Shown in pieces: positions 44,356 to 52,621 of a DNA stretch of 64,000 bases. Within the stretch, counting starts at the first letter, position 1. Each line of letters begins with the position of its first letter. The translations under genes were made by a program, and so were the position numbers. Source of the DNA: Massilia sp. PDC64 (GTDB lineage: Bacteria; Pseudomonadota; Gammaproteobacteria; Burkholderiales; Burkholderiaceae_D). Below the pieces are notes generated by a model, which was given only the letters and a program-made list of their open reading frames with translations, did no database searches and was not told the DNA's origin. The stretch lies in the NCBI RefSeq assembly GCF_900101265.1, contig NZ_FMZS01000003.1, positions 248,001 to 312,000 of the forward strand, read 5' to 3'.

Positions 44356-45129
44356 TCAGGGGCTGTCGGCCCAGCGCACGTAGATGCGGTCCAGCTCGCC
44401 ACTGGCCTTCAGCTTGTCGAGGGCGGCGCCCAGCAGCGGCGCAAGCGCGGGCGCGGCCCTGCGGCTGACCCAGAAATACGTCGGTTCGTCGCCCAGCACG
44501 ACGGGCAGTATGCGCACCCGGTTTTCCAGGCCTTCCTTGCGGATCAGGTAGTGCAGCGTGAGGTCGTTGATGTACGCAAAGCGGCCATGGCCGGCCAGGA
44601 TCTTGCGCAGGTTCACGCGGTTGTCGTCGGTTGCATTGTCGATCCGCACGCCGGCGGCGACCAGGCGCTCCGTGAACACCGAGGCCCGCTGCGTCGTGAC
44701 GAGGTCGCCCAGCCGGGCGAGATCTTCCGCCGATTCGATCGTGACCGGGTCGTTCCTGCGTACCACGAGGTAGTGCCGCACCTGGTAGATCGGCTTGCCG
44801 ACGGGCTGTCCGATGCCGAGCCGGCGCGGCGACGACACGAGGCCGCAGGCGGCATCCAGCGTGCCCGTTTCCAGGCCCGTTTCGATGCCGGAGAGCGAGC
44901 GGCTGTTGCGCTGCCAGCCGGTGAAATGCAGGCGCGGTTCGATCTTCTCGATGGCGGCCATGATGTCGGGGCAGATGCCCGTGACGCGCCCGTTTTCGCG
45001 CAGCCACTTCGGTTCCAGCACTTCCTGTGAGGCGACGCGAACCTCCAGCGCCCGTGCGGCCGGACCCGCGGCAAGCGCGCATGCCAGCAGCGCGGCCTGC
45101 ACCGCTTTTGCGTAATTCCCCATTCGCAT
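44356..45129 (-). CDS. Substrate-binding protein, family 3 (amino-acid type), 257 aa
   Basis: A 257-residue periplasmic binding protein with a signal peptide (AKAVQAALLACALAAGPAA) and the SBP_bac_3 fold: GRVTGICPDIMAAIEKIEP, then the DAACGLVSSPRRLGIGQPVG hinge region and ILPVVLGDEPTYFWVSR near the C-terminus. No ABC permease or ATPase gene is adjacent, so it may be an orphan sensor or scavenger. Start codons at 45129 and 45123 are both possible. It converges on sugE with a 5-bp gap. Confidence 0.82.
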   Translation of the reverse strand: MRMGNYAKAVQAALLACALAAGPAARALEVRVASQEVLEPKWLRENGRVTGICPDIMAAIEKIEPRLHFTGWQRNSRSLSGIETGLETGTLDAACGLVSSPRRLGIGQPVGKPIYQVRHYLVVRRNDPVTIESAEDLARLGDLVTTQRASVFTERLVAAGVRIDNATDDNRVNLRKILAGHGRFAYINDLTLHYLIRKEGLENRVRILPVVLGDEPTYFWVSRRAAPALAPLLGAALDKLKASGELDRIYVRWADSP

Positions 45130-45340
45130 CGTTGTCGTGTCGAATTCTTGCGAGACGCCCGATTGTCGCACGATCCGCGCACGTTTGACCTGAATCGTCC
45201 CCGCTTCCCGGCCGCACGCGAAGATACCGCTGCTGGCCCGAGCGGCCGGCGCCCACCAGGGACAATGAGGGAGAATGGGATGATGGTCTTTATCGCGAAG
45301 GCGGACACGGATGCGCACGCCGGCCTGCGGGAGGTTCCCC

Positions 45341-46366
45341 ATGCATGAGGCAGGCCATTTCCTGTCCATCGTCGTGCCGCTGCGCGACGAGGAAGACAAC
45401 GTGCTGCCGCTGGTGACCCAGGTCCAGGCGGCGCTGGCGGGCGCGCCGTGGCCGTGGCAACTGATCCTCGTCGACGACGGCAGCCGCGACCGCACCAGCG
45501 AGCGCATCCGCGAAGCCGTCGCCGCGAGCCCCCGCCACCTGAGCGGCGCGATCCTGCGCCGCAGCTTCGGGCAGACGGCCGCCATGCAGGCCGGGATTGA
45601 CCTCGCGCGCGGGACCGTCATCGCCACCCTGGACGGCGACCTGCAAAATAATCCCCACGACATCGTGCGCATGGTGCGCCGCCTGCTCGACGAAGACCTC
45701 GACCTGCTCGTCGGCTGGCGCCGCGCGCGCCGCGACGGCCTGTGGCGGCGCCTGCCGTCGCGGCTGGGCAATCGCCTGATCGGCCTGCTGACGGGCGTGC
45801 CGCTGCACGACTACGGCTGTACGCTGAAGGTCTACCGCGCGGCCGTGCTGCGCCGGGTGCGCCTGTACGGCGAGATGCACCGCTTCATACCGAGCTGGAT
45901 GGCGACACTGACGTCGCCGGACCGCATCCGCGAGGAAGAGGTGAGCCATTTCCCGCGCCGTCACGGGCGCTCGAAATACGGCGCGTCCGGGCTGGGTCGC
46001 GCCGTGAAGGTCTTGCTGGACCTGCTCACGATGGCCTTCTTCGTGCGCTTCCGCGCCAGCCCGGGGCATTTCTTCGGACGGATCGGGCTCGGCTGCGGCG
46101 GCACCGGGCTGGCCGTGCTGGGCTGGCTGACGTGGCAGAAGCTGGGCGAGGGCGCCGCCATCGCCGGGCGCCCGCTGCTCCTGCTGGGCATCCTGCTGGT
46201 CGTGATCGGCGCGCAATTCGTGTGCACGGGGATCCTGACGGAAATGCTGGCCCGCACCTGGTTCGAGGCCGGCGGTGCCCCGGCCTACCTCGTGCGCGAG
46301 ATGGTGGGCGCCGCGGCGGACCTGCCGTCTCAACCACGGCCAAGTCCGGCGCGGGAGCGCCCGTGA
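45341..46366 (+). CDS. Glycosyltransferase family 2, ArnC/polyprenyl-phosphate type, 341 aa
   Basis: A GT2 enzyme with two C-terminal membrane helices. Motifs are FLSIVVPLRDEEDNVLPLV, the DDG/DXD region LVDDGSRDRT, TLDGDLQNNP and HDYGCTLKVYRA, all typical of ArnC-like transferases that load a sugar onto undecaprenyl phosphate. Hydrophobic segments about residues 248-272 and 280-303 anchor it. GGGAGG precedes the ATG at 45341. The stop overlaps the next gene (GTGA), so the operon is tightly coupled. Confidence 0.88.
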   Translation: MHEAGHFLSIVVPLRDEEDNVLPLVTQVQAALAGAPWPWQLILVDDGSRDRTSERIREAVAASPRHLSGAILRRSFGQTAAMQAGIDLARGTVIATLDGDLQNNPHDIVRMVRRLLDEDLDLLVGWRRARRDGLWRRLPSRLGNRLIGLLTGVPLHDYGCTLKVYRAAVLRRVRLYGEMHRFIPSWMATLTSPDRIREEEVSHFPRRHGRSKYGASGLGRAVKVLLDLLTMAFFVRFRASPGHFFGRIGLGCGGTGLAVLGWLTWQKLGEGAAIAGRPLLLLGILLVVIGAQFVCTGILTEMLARTWFEAGGAPAYLVREMVGAAADLPSQPRPSPARERP

Positions 46367-47985
46367 GCGCGCCGCGTGGTGGCCCCGACGCGCTGGCGCC
46401 GGCAGCGACGGCGCCGGCGCGCCCGGCCGGCGTGCGCTCGGCGCTGGCGCCGTGGACGTGGCCGGCGCTGCTCGCGGCAGCCGTGTGGCTGGGGCTGTTC
46501 CACAACCTGGGTGCGATCCCGCTGTTCGACGTGGACGAAGGCGCGTTCGGCGAAGCGACGCGGGAAATGCTGGCGCGGGGCGACTACGTGTCGACGTGGC
46601 TGAACGGCGAGCCCCGCTTCGACAAGCCGATCCTCATCTACTGGCTGCAGGCCGCGTCCGTGCGCCTGTTCGGCCTGGACGAATTCGCGCTGCGGCTGCC
46701 GTCGGCGCTCGCGGCTGCGGCGTGGATCGCTGCCATCCACGCGTTCGTGCGGCGCTTCTCCGATGGCGGCACGGCAAGCGCCGCCGCGTTCATCGCCGCC
46801 ACCAGCGCCGGCGTCGTCGTGATCGGCCGGGGCGCGATCGCCGACGCGCTGCTGAACCTGTTCCTTGCGCTGGCGCTGTTCGACGTCTACCGCGAACTCG
46901 TCGACCCGCAGCCCCGCTGGCGCCGCCGCGCTTTCTTCTGGATCGCGCTCGGCGTGCTGACGAAGGGGCCCGTCGCGCTGCTCGTGCCGGGTGCCGCGAG
47001 CGCGCTCGCGTTCGGAGTGCAGGGACGGCTGGCCAACTGGTGGCGCGCGGCGCGCGACCCGGTTGGCTGGCTGATCCTGCTCGCCATCGCGGGGCCCTGG
47101 TATGCGCTGGAACACGCGGCGCGAGGCGACGCGTTCCTGGCCGGCTTTTTCATGCGCCACAACGTCGAACGCTTCCTCGTGCCGCTGCAAGGCCACGCGG
47201 GCAGCCCGTTCTTCTACCTGCCGGCGTTGCTGCTGCTCGTGCTGCCGTACACGGGTCTGCTGCTGGCCACGCTCCCCGGCGTGCGGTGGCTGCGCGCGAC
47301 ACCGCTCGACACCCTGCTGTGGTGCTGGTTCCTGTTCGTCCTCGGGTTCTTCACGGTGGCGGGCACCAAGCTGCCGCATTACCTGCTGTACGGCGCGACA
47401 CCCCTGTTCATCCTGATGGCGCACCGGCGCCACGCGCTGCGCAGCCGTGCCGCGGCACTGTGGCCCGCGCTGCTGTTGCTCGCCGCCGTCGCGTCGTTGC
47501 CGCTCGTGCTGCGTCTCGTCGTGCCGGGCGTGCGCAACGCCTACGTGCGCGAAGCGCTGGGGCGCGCCGACGTGTTCGATCCGGCCTGGCTTGCGCAGGC
47601 GATCGCGCTGCCGGCTTGTGTGCTGCTGCTGGCGCTTTGGCCTGTACGTTTGCGCGGAGACGGGCCGTGGCCCCGCCTCGCCGCGGCCGCGCTGGCCTGT
47701 TCGTACGCCCTTGGTGGCCTGCTGCTGCCCGCTGCGGCCGAGCTGCAGCAGGGCCCCGTCAAGCGGGCCGCGCTGCTGGCCCGGCACGCCGGCTGGCCCG
47801 TGCACAGCTGGCGTATCAACGTGCCCAGCTTTTCCGTCTACCGCGCCGCGGTCACGCCCGCGACGGATGCGCCGCGCCCGGGCGACGTCATCCTCACGCG
47901 CAGCGATGCGCTGGACGCCTTGCCGCCGCGCTTGCGCGTGCTGTTCCGCGAGGGCGGCGTGCTGCTGGTGCGCATCGACGGGTGA
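46363..47985 (+). CDS. ArnT-like glycosyltransferase family 39 membrane protein, 540 aa
   Basis: A large polytopic membrane glycosyltransferase (about 11-12 hydrophobic segments). The early periplasmic motif FDVDEGAFGEATREML contains the acidic pair of GT39/PMT-type enzymes, and FDKPILIYWLQAAS and VLTKGPVALLVPG match the ArnT family. It probably moves a sugar from a polyprenyl-phosphate donor, made by the upstream GT2, to lipid A or another periplasmic acceptor. It starts with GTG overlapping the stop of that gene. Confidence 0.87.
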   Translation: MSAPRGGPDALAPAATAPARPAGVRSALAPWTWPALLAAAVWLGLFHNLGAIPLFDVDEGAFGEATREMLARGDYVSTWLNGEPRFDKPILIYWLQAASVRLFGLDEFALRLPSALAAAAWIAAIHAFVRRFSDGGTASAAAFIAATSAGVVVIGRGAIADALLNLFLALALFDVYRELVDPQPRWRRRAFFWIALGVLTKGPVALLVPGAASALAFGVQGRLANWWRAARDPVGWLILLAIAGPWYALEHAARGDAFLAGFFMRHNVERFLVPLQGHAGSPFFYLPALLLLVLPYTGLLLATLPGVRWLRATPLDTLLWCWFLFVLGFFTVAGTKLPHYLLYGATPLFILMAHRRHALRSRAAALWPALLLLAAVASLPLVLRLVVPGVRNAYVREALGRADVFDPAWLAQAIALPACVLLLALWPVRLRGDGPWPRLAAAALACSYALGGLLLPAAAELQQGPVKRAALLARHAGWPVHSWRINVPSFSVYRAAVTPATDAPRPGDVILTRSDALDALPPRLRVLFREGGVLLVRIDG

Positions 47986-47989
47986 CGCG

Positions 47990-48916
47990 ATGCCGGCTTC
48001 CCTGCGTTCCGCCTGGGCCTGGCTCCCGCCCGCCGTCGCGCTGGCGCTGGTGGCCGGCATCCTGGCCACGGGCACGAATCGCGCCCTGTTCCTGTGGCTG
48101 AACCAGGGCGGCCTCGGCGTCGGCGACCTCGTCTGGTTCCACCTGACGATGCTGGGCGACGGCGCGGTGGCGCTGGCGCTCGTGTTGCCCTGGATCCGGC
48201 GCGCGCCGCATCTGTTCTGGGCGGCGCTCGTGGCGGCCGTCGTGGCGGGCCTGTGGACCCAGGTGACGAAGGAGTTCGTCGACGTGCCGCGCCCGCTGTC
48301 CGTGCTCGCGGGCGACGCGTTTCACCAGGCCGGACCGGCCTATCGCCGCGTGTCGTTCCCGTCCGGCCACGCGGCGGCCGCGTTCGCGCTGGCCGGCATC
48401 TGGGTGATGGGCCTGCAGGGCCGGCGGCTATGGCGGGGCCTGCTGCTCGTGCTGGCCAGTCTCGTCGGACTGTCGCGCATCATGGTCGGCGTGCACTGGC
48501 CGCTGGACGTGTTGTGGGGCATGCTGGGTGGCTGGCTGGGCGCGTGGTGCGGCCTCGCGTTGCAGGCGCGCTGGCACGGACCCTGGCCTACCGCGGGGCG
48601 GGCCGGCATGCTGGCCGGCGCGGTGCTGATGGCCGTCGCCGCGAGCCTCGTCGTCAGTCGCCACATCGGCATCCCGGCGGTGCTGCCTGCGCAACGCCTG
48701 CTCGCGGCCGGGTGCCTGGCGTGGGGCGCCTGGGAGGTGGGCCGCCTGTCGCGGGCATCGCCGGCGGACGCCACGACAGCATGGACATTCGGCGCGGCGC
48801 GGGCCGGCCTGGTACGGGTCGGCCTTGCGCGAGTGGGCCTTGCGCGACTGGGCCTTGCGCGACTGGGCCTGGTGCGGCTCGTCCAGCGGGTGCAGCGGAG
48901 GCGAGGCGATGGCTGA
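47990..48916 (+). CDS. PAP2 family lipid phosphatase with a repetitive C-terminus, 308 aa
   Basis: A membrane phosphatase with the three PAP2 motifs: KEFVDVPRP, FPSGHAAAAF and SRIMVGVHWPLDV. Six hydrophobic segments form the core. It probably removes phosphate from a lipid such as lipid A, undecaprenyl-pyrophosphate or phosphatidate. The C-terminus (about 270-298) is made of GLxRx pentapeptides encoded by a 15-bp tandem repeat. It starts four bases after the GT39 stop and overlaps the next start. Confidence 0.85.
   Translation: MPASLRSAWAWLPPAVALALVAGILATGTNRALFLWLNQGGLGVGDLVWFHLTMLGDGAVALALVLPWIRRAPHLFWAALVAAVVAGLWTQVTKEFVDVPRPLSVLAGDAFHQAGPAYRRVSFPSGHAAAAFALAGIWVMGLQGRRLWRGLLLVLASLVGLSRIMVGVHWPLDVLWGMLGGWLGAWCGLALQARWHGPWPTAGRAGMLAGAVLMAVAASLVVSRHIGIPAVLPAQRLLAAGCLAWGAWEVGRLSRASPADATTAWTFGAARAGLVRVGLARVGLARLGLARLGLVRLVQRVQRRRGDG
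48801..48875 (+). repeat. 15-bp tandem repeat, five units, in the PAP2 gene
   Basis: Five units of 15 bp (48801, 48816, 48831, 48846 and 48861), the best-conserved being GACTGGGCCTTGCGC. They encode the pentapeptide GL-A/V-R-V/L five times. Because the unit is a multiple of three, copy-number change would alter length without frameshift. Confidence 0.8.
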
Positions 48917-49757
48917 GGAACAGGCGTGGCTGCTGCTGGGATTCGCGGGCCAGGCCGTGTTCATGGGCCGGTTCGTCATCCAGTGGCTGGCCAGCGAACG
49001 CGACCGCCGCAGCGTGATCCCGGTGTCGTTCTGGTACCTGAGCATCGCCGGCGCGCTCGTGCTGCTCGCCTATGCGGTGCACCGGCGCGACCCCGTGTTC
49101 GTCGCGGGCCAGGGCCTCGGCGTCGGGATCTATGTGCGCAACCTGCAGCTGATCCGGCGCTCAGCGCGCAGCCAGCAGCGAGACCTTGGCGGCCAGCACG
49201 AGCAGCACGGCGCCCACCGTCCGGTCGAGCCAGACGAGGCGCGCGCGCAGCCAGGCCAGCACGGGGCGCGACGAGAACAGCAGCGCGACGAGTGCGAACC
49301 ACAGCAGCGACTCGGCGACGAGCAGCGTCCAGAGGAGGGCGACGTCGGCCGCGGCCAGGCCCGGCTTCAACGCCTGGGACAGGACCGAGCCGAAGTACAG
49401 CATGGCCTTCGGGTTGAGCAGGTTCGTGAGGAAGCCGCTGACGAAGGCCTTGTGGCCCGCCTGGGTGCCCTGTGCATCCGGCAACTGGCCCCGCGAACGC
49501 AGGCACTGGACGCCGAGCCAGGCGAGGTACAGCGCGCCGACGACGGCCAGGATGCGCGACAGGCCCGGCAGTGCGGCCAGCACGAGCGACATACCGAGGA
49601 CGGAGACGAGGACGTAGATGCCGATCGCCGTCGCGACGCCGGCAGCGGCCCACAGGCCGGCGCGGCGGCCGGACACAATGGCGGTGCGCGTGACGACGGC
49701 GAAGTCGGGCCCCGGCGAGACCAGGGCCAGCGCGTGGATGCTCAGGATGAGGAGTAG
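48909..49757 (+). CDS. Lipid A biosynthesis N-terminal-domain protein without a normal stop
   Basis: The first 85-90 residues are a clear LAB_N domain: three hydrophobic segments with QAVFMGRFVIQWLASERDRR, SVIPVSFWYLSIAGALVLL and GVGIYVRNLQLIRR. In relatives the protein ends about here, near 49163. In this sequence no in-frame stop occurs until 49757, and the extra 200 residues run antisense through the LysE gene and look like shadow sequence (rich in R, Q, E and D). Either the stop codon was lost, or there is a base error near 49160. The ATG overlaps the end of the PAP2 gene. It is probably part of the lipid-A modification operon. Confidence 0.6.
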   Translation: MAEEQAWLLLGFAGQAVFMGRFVIQWLASERDRRSVIPVSFWYLSIAGALVLLAYAVHRRDPVFVAGQGLGVGIYVRNLQLIRRSARSQQRDLGGQHEQHGAHRPVEPDEARAQPGQHGARREQQRDECEPQQRLGDEQRPEEGDVGRGQARLQRLGQDRAEVQHGLRVEQVREEAADEGLVARLGALCIRQLAPRTQALDAEPGEVQRADDGQDARQARQCGQHERHTEDGDEDVDADRRRDAGSGPQAGAAAGHNGGARDDGEVGPRRDQGQRVDAQDEE

Positions 49758-49772
49758 GGTGTTGGGCGTCAT
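49161..49772 (-). CDS. LysE/RhtB family amino-acid exporter, 203 aa
   Basis: A 203-residue inner-membrane exporter with six hydrophobic segments. The family signature appears as HALALVSPGPDFAVVTRTA, and GFLTNLLNPKAMLYFGSVL is the second conserved block. It exports amino acids such as homoserine, leucine or lysine; the substrate is not predictable. The ATG at 49772 gives MTPNTLLLILSIHALALVSP, a standard start. The 3' end is overlapped on the other strand by the unstopped LAB_N frame. Confidence 0.88.
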   Translation of the reverse strand: MTPNTLLLILSIHALALVSPGPDFAVVTRTAIVSGRRAGLWAAAGVATAIGIYVLVSVLGMSLVLAALPGLSRILAVVGALYLAWLGVQCLRSRGQLPDAQGTQAGHKAFVSGFLTNLLNPKAMLYFGSVLSQALKPGLAAADVALLWTLLVAESLLWFALVALLFSSRPVLAWLRARLVWLDRTVGAVLLVLAAKVSLLAAR

Positions 49773-49844
49773 GACGGGTTGCGCGGGCGGGTGGACGGTG
49801 CCGCACATCGTAGCACCGTCCGCGTCGGTCCGCAGACCGTCACA

Positions 49845-50819
49845 TCACTCGCGGCCGAATGCAGGATTCGGACGCGTGAGGTAGTACCATTCGTGATTCG
49901 GCTGCGCGTTCACGTCCGGGAACAGGATACGGCCCGCGAATTCCGCGACGACGGGCGTGCCGTCCGCGCGCACACCGATCTGTTCGCCTTCCGCGACCGG
50001 GTCGAAGCTGGCCCACTGGCGCGTGAACTGGTCGCCGGCGTCGAGCTTGTCGTGCACGACGACCATCTGCAGCGCTTCCATCTCCTCGAACGGGACGGGT
50101 TCCGGTTCCGGCGCGTCGATGATCTTCAGGAAGGCGAGGGTATTCATGATGGCCGTGTAGGCGACTTCGGGCGCGCGCGGGTCGAGGTGCTGGCCGCATT
50201 CGAGCGTGAGGGCGTAGCCGCCCGTGCTGCGCATGTATTCCGTCGTGCCCATGCCGTAGCGCAGCACGGTCTGCAGTTCCTGCGCGTTGCCGCGCGACCG
50301 GCGCTGCACGCCACCGCCGTATGCGGCCATCCAGCCCGTGACGAAGCGGCGCACGCCCAGGCGGCGCGCCAGCGCGCGTTCCGCACGCATGTGCGCGAAG
50401 GGTTCCAGGGGACCGTCGTTGTCGACGGGGCCGACCATCACGAACGGTTCGCCGTGCGCCGCGTTGAACGAATGCAGGTCGAGCAGGACGTCGTGCTGCG
50501 CCAGCAGCGGGCACAGCCAGTTGGCGACGTGGTCTTCGAAGTCGTGCGGCTCCGCTTTCGGCGACAGGTCGCGGTTCAGGTTGCGGTCGCCCGAGCGCGT
50601 GTTCTGCGCGTAGGCCTTCGGGTTGACGATCGGAACGAAGGTCACGCTGCCGTTCACGATCGGAAGCAGGCCCGCATCGATTTCCGCCATGATCCGCTGG
50701 ATGGCCTGGGTGCCGCATTTTTCGTTGCCGTGCGTGGCGCCCATGATGATGACTTTCGGGCCGGGGCCCTGGCCGGTGTAGTTGACGGATTTGAAGTGCA
50801 GCTGGCTGGCGGGGATCAT
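49845..50819 (-). CDS. Succinylglutamate desuccinylase/aspartoacylase family protein, 324 aa
   Basis: A zinc-dependent M14-type deacylase. ATHGNEKCG carries the zinc His and Glu, and LLDLHSFNAAHGEPF the third zinc ligand. The Glu in LTLECGQHLDP is the probable catalytic base. A beta-barrel C-terminal domain ends near YLTRPNPAF. It should hydrolyse an N-acyl amino acid or related amide in the cytoplasm. There is no ast operon nearby, so the substrate is open. I chose the ATG at 50819; an in-frame start 33 nt upstream is also possible. Confidence 0.85.
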   Translation of the reverse strand: MIPASQLHFKSVNYTGQGPGPKVIIMGATHGNEKCGTQAIQRIMAEIDAGLLPIVNGSVTFVPIVNPKAYAQNTRSGDRNLNRDLSPKAEPHDFEDHVANWLCPLLAQHDVLLDLHSFNAAHGEPFVMVGPVDNDGPLEPFAHMRAERALARRLGVRRFVTGWMAAYGGGVQRRSRGNAQELQTVLRYGMGTTEYMRSTGGYALTLECGQHLDPRAPEVAYTAIMNTLAFLKIIDAPEPEPVPFEEMEALQMVVVHDKLDAGDQFTRQWASFDPVAEGEQIGVRADGTPVVAEFAGRILFPDVNAQPNHEWYYLTRPNPAFGRE

Positions 50820-50910
50820 GCGTCGTGTTCCAAGAAGAAAGAATGCGGGCATTGTAGCGCGCCGGCCCCGCCCATGGCATCATCCGTGGTTTTCGTAGAA
50901 GAATGTCAGC

Positions 50911-52059
50911 ATGGACGGTGTCAATACGGGGACTTCGTCCCGCATCCACGGTCTCGACACCTTGCGCGCGCTTGCGGTAACGCTCGTCGTGCTGCACCAC
51001 TACACGCTGTTCGTCAGCGACGCGCCCACGTTCGGCTGGGTCGGGACGATGGGCTGGGCGGGCGTGGACCTGTTCTTCGCGCTGTCCGGCTACCTGATCG
51101 GCAACCAGATCTTCGCGGCGCTCGGTTCGTCCCGCGGGTTCGGGCTCGGGCGCTTTTACGTGCGGCGGCTATTGCGCACGCTGCCCAATTTCTGGGTCGT
51201 GCTGGCGCTCTACGCGCTGTGGCCGGCGTGGCGTGGCGACGCGGCCATGCTCCCGCTGTGGCAATACCTGACCTTCACGCAGAACATTTACCTGGAACCG
51301 GGCACCGCGTTTTCTCACGCGTGGTCGCTGTGCATCGAGGAGCAGTTTTATGTGCTGCTGCCGGCCGCCGCCATCCTGGGCGCCGCGCTCGGGCAGGCCG
51401 GCGTCAGGCAACGCTGGGCGTGGGGCGCGTTGCTGCTGGCCGTCGCGGGCGGGATGCTGGCCCGCGCGACGATCTGGCAGGACGGCCAGGATGCACCTAA
51501 CCGACTCGGGTACTACTACCAGTACATTTATTACTCGAGCTGGTGCCGCGCCGACGAATTGCTGGCGGGCGTCGCGCTCGCGCTGCTGAAACACCGCGCA
51601 CCGGGACTGTGGCGGCGGCTACTCGCGCACGGCAACGCGCTGCTCGCGGCGGGCACGTTCGTCCTCGGCGGCACGTTCGCGTGGTTCCTCGACGATCACT
51701 ATGCGTACGCGCAGACGGTGGCCGGCTATCCGCTGCTGGCGCTCGGCTTCTCCCTGCTGATCCTCGCCGCGCTGGCGCCGGATTCCCTGCTGCACCGCGT
51801 GCGCGTACCGGGCGCGGCCAGCCTCGCGCTGTGGTCGTACGCGATCTACCTGACGCACAAATCCGTGAGCATCCTCGTCGCCGACAACATGGCGCAGGCA
51901 GGTTACGGGGCCGAGACGCTCTTGACGATCGCCGCGTGCATGGCGGCGTCGCTGGCGGGCGGGTGGCTGTTGTACGTTCTCGTCGAGACGCCGTTCATGC
52001 GCCTGCGCGCACGGTGGGATGCGGCGCTCAGCCCCGCACCCGCACCGGCGCTTCGATGA
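50911..52059 (+). CDS. Acyltransferase family 3 (OafA/YrhL-like) membrane protein, 382 aa
   Basis: A 382-residue polytopic protein. It begins with RIHGLDTLRALAVTLVVLHH, the conserved start of the family with the putative catalytic His, then WAGVDLFFALSGYLIG and WSLCIEEQFYVLLP, both standard blocks. About ten hydrophobic segments are present. Such enzymes O-acetylate or O-succinylate cell-surface polysaccharides. It overlaps the convergent gene 52028-52513 by 32 bp. Confidence 0.87.
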   Translation: MDGVNTGTSSRIHGLDTLRALAVTLVVLHHYTLFVSDAPTFGWVGTMGWAGVDLFFALSGYLIGNQIFAALGSSRGFGLGRFYVRRLLRTLPNFWVVLALYALWPAWRGDAAMLPLWQYLTFTQNIYLEPGTAFSHAWSLCIEEQFYVLLPAAAILGAALGQAGVRQRWAWGALLLAVAGGMLARATIWQDGQDAPNRLGYYYQYIYYSSWCRADELLAGVALALLKHRAPGLWRRLLAHGNALLAAGTFVLGGTFAWFLDDHYAYAQTVAGYPLLALGFSLLILAALAPDSLLHRVRVPGAASLALWSYAIYLTHKSVSILVADNMAQAGYGAETLLTIAACMAASLAGGWLLYVLVETPFMRLRARWDAALSPAPAPALR

Positions 52060-52513
52060 CGTCGAAGGCGGACGGCATGTCCGCGAGCCAGGCTTGCAGG
52101 TGCGCGATGCGCATCGACGGGTCGTAGCCTTCGGTGGACGCCAGCGCCGCGCGCAGGCCGGGCAGGGCTTCCGGCGTGCGCGGGCTGTCGCAGGCGTCGA
52201 TCAGCATCGCGACGAGGTCTGTCGGCGCCGTGCTGCCGCGGCGCAGGCGCGCGTGGATGATGGCCAGCAGCGCGCGCTGCATGCGCGGCGTCGGATGGGT
52301 GATGTGGGCGAACACGGTCGGCGTGTTCGTGATCGCTTCGCAGATCGCCGTCTCCATCTGGTCCGCCGTCAGGTCGGATGCGATGTCGAAATAGGCGCGG
52401 TCCCAGCGCGTGTAGGGATAGCGGTGGCCGGGCGGGAAGGCGTCGACGCTTTCCAGGCCGAGGGCGCGGCTGGCGCGGGACAGCAGGGACGAAATGACGG
52501 GGAGCAGCGGCAT
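52028..52513 (-). CDS. Hypothetical protein, 161 aa
   Basis: A 161-residue soluble protein (start MPLLPVISSLLSRASRALGL, middle DRAYFDIASDLTADQMETAI). It is helical and lacks membrane segments or recognised motifs. Normal codon use and GC of the region suggest a real gene. The end overlaps the acyltransferase-3 gene tail to tail. No family is recognised. Confidence 0.55.
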   Translation of the reverse strand: MPLLPVISSLLSRASRALGLESVDAFPPGHRYPYTRWDRAYFDIASDLTADQMETAICEAITNTPTVFAHITHPTPRMQRALLAIIHARLRRGSTAPTDLVAMLIDACDSPRTPEALPGLRAALASTEGYDPSMRIAHLQAWLADMPSAFDVIEAPVRVRG

Positions 52514-52566
52514 CGTTAGCGAACGTGGATCAGCGATGCGCGCTAGTGTAGACCAAGAACCGGAAA

Positions 52567-52606
52567 CGCGCGGGAGACCGCCACCAGGTGGTAGTCTGCC
52601 CGCGCG
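52567..52606 (-). terminator. Hairpin terminator of the azoR-pirin operon
   Basis: Outer 8-bp arms CGCGCGGG/CCCGCGCG (52567-52574, 52599-52606) with an inner stem AGAC/GTCT and CCACC/GGTGG. On the minus strand a short TTT follows. It lies just after the pirin stop and probably ends the azoR-pirin transcript. Confidence 0.6.
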
Positions 52607-52621
52607 GGAAAACGTGAACGT

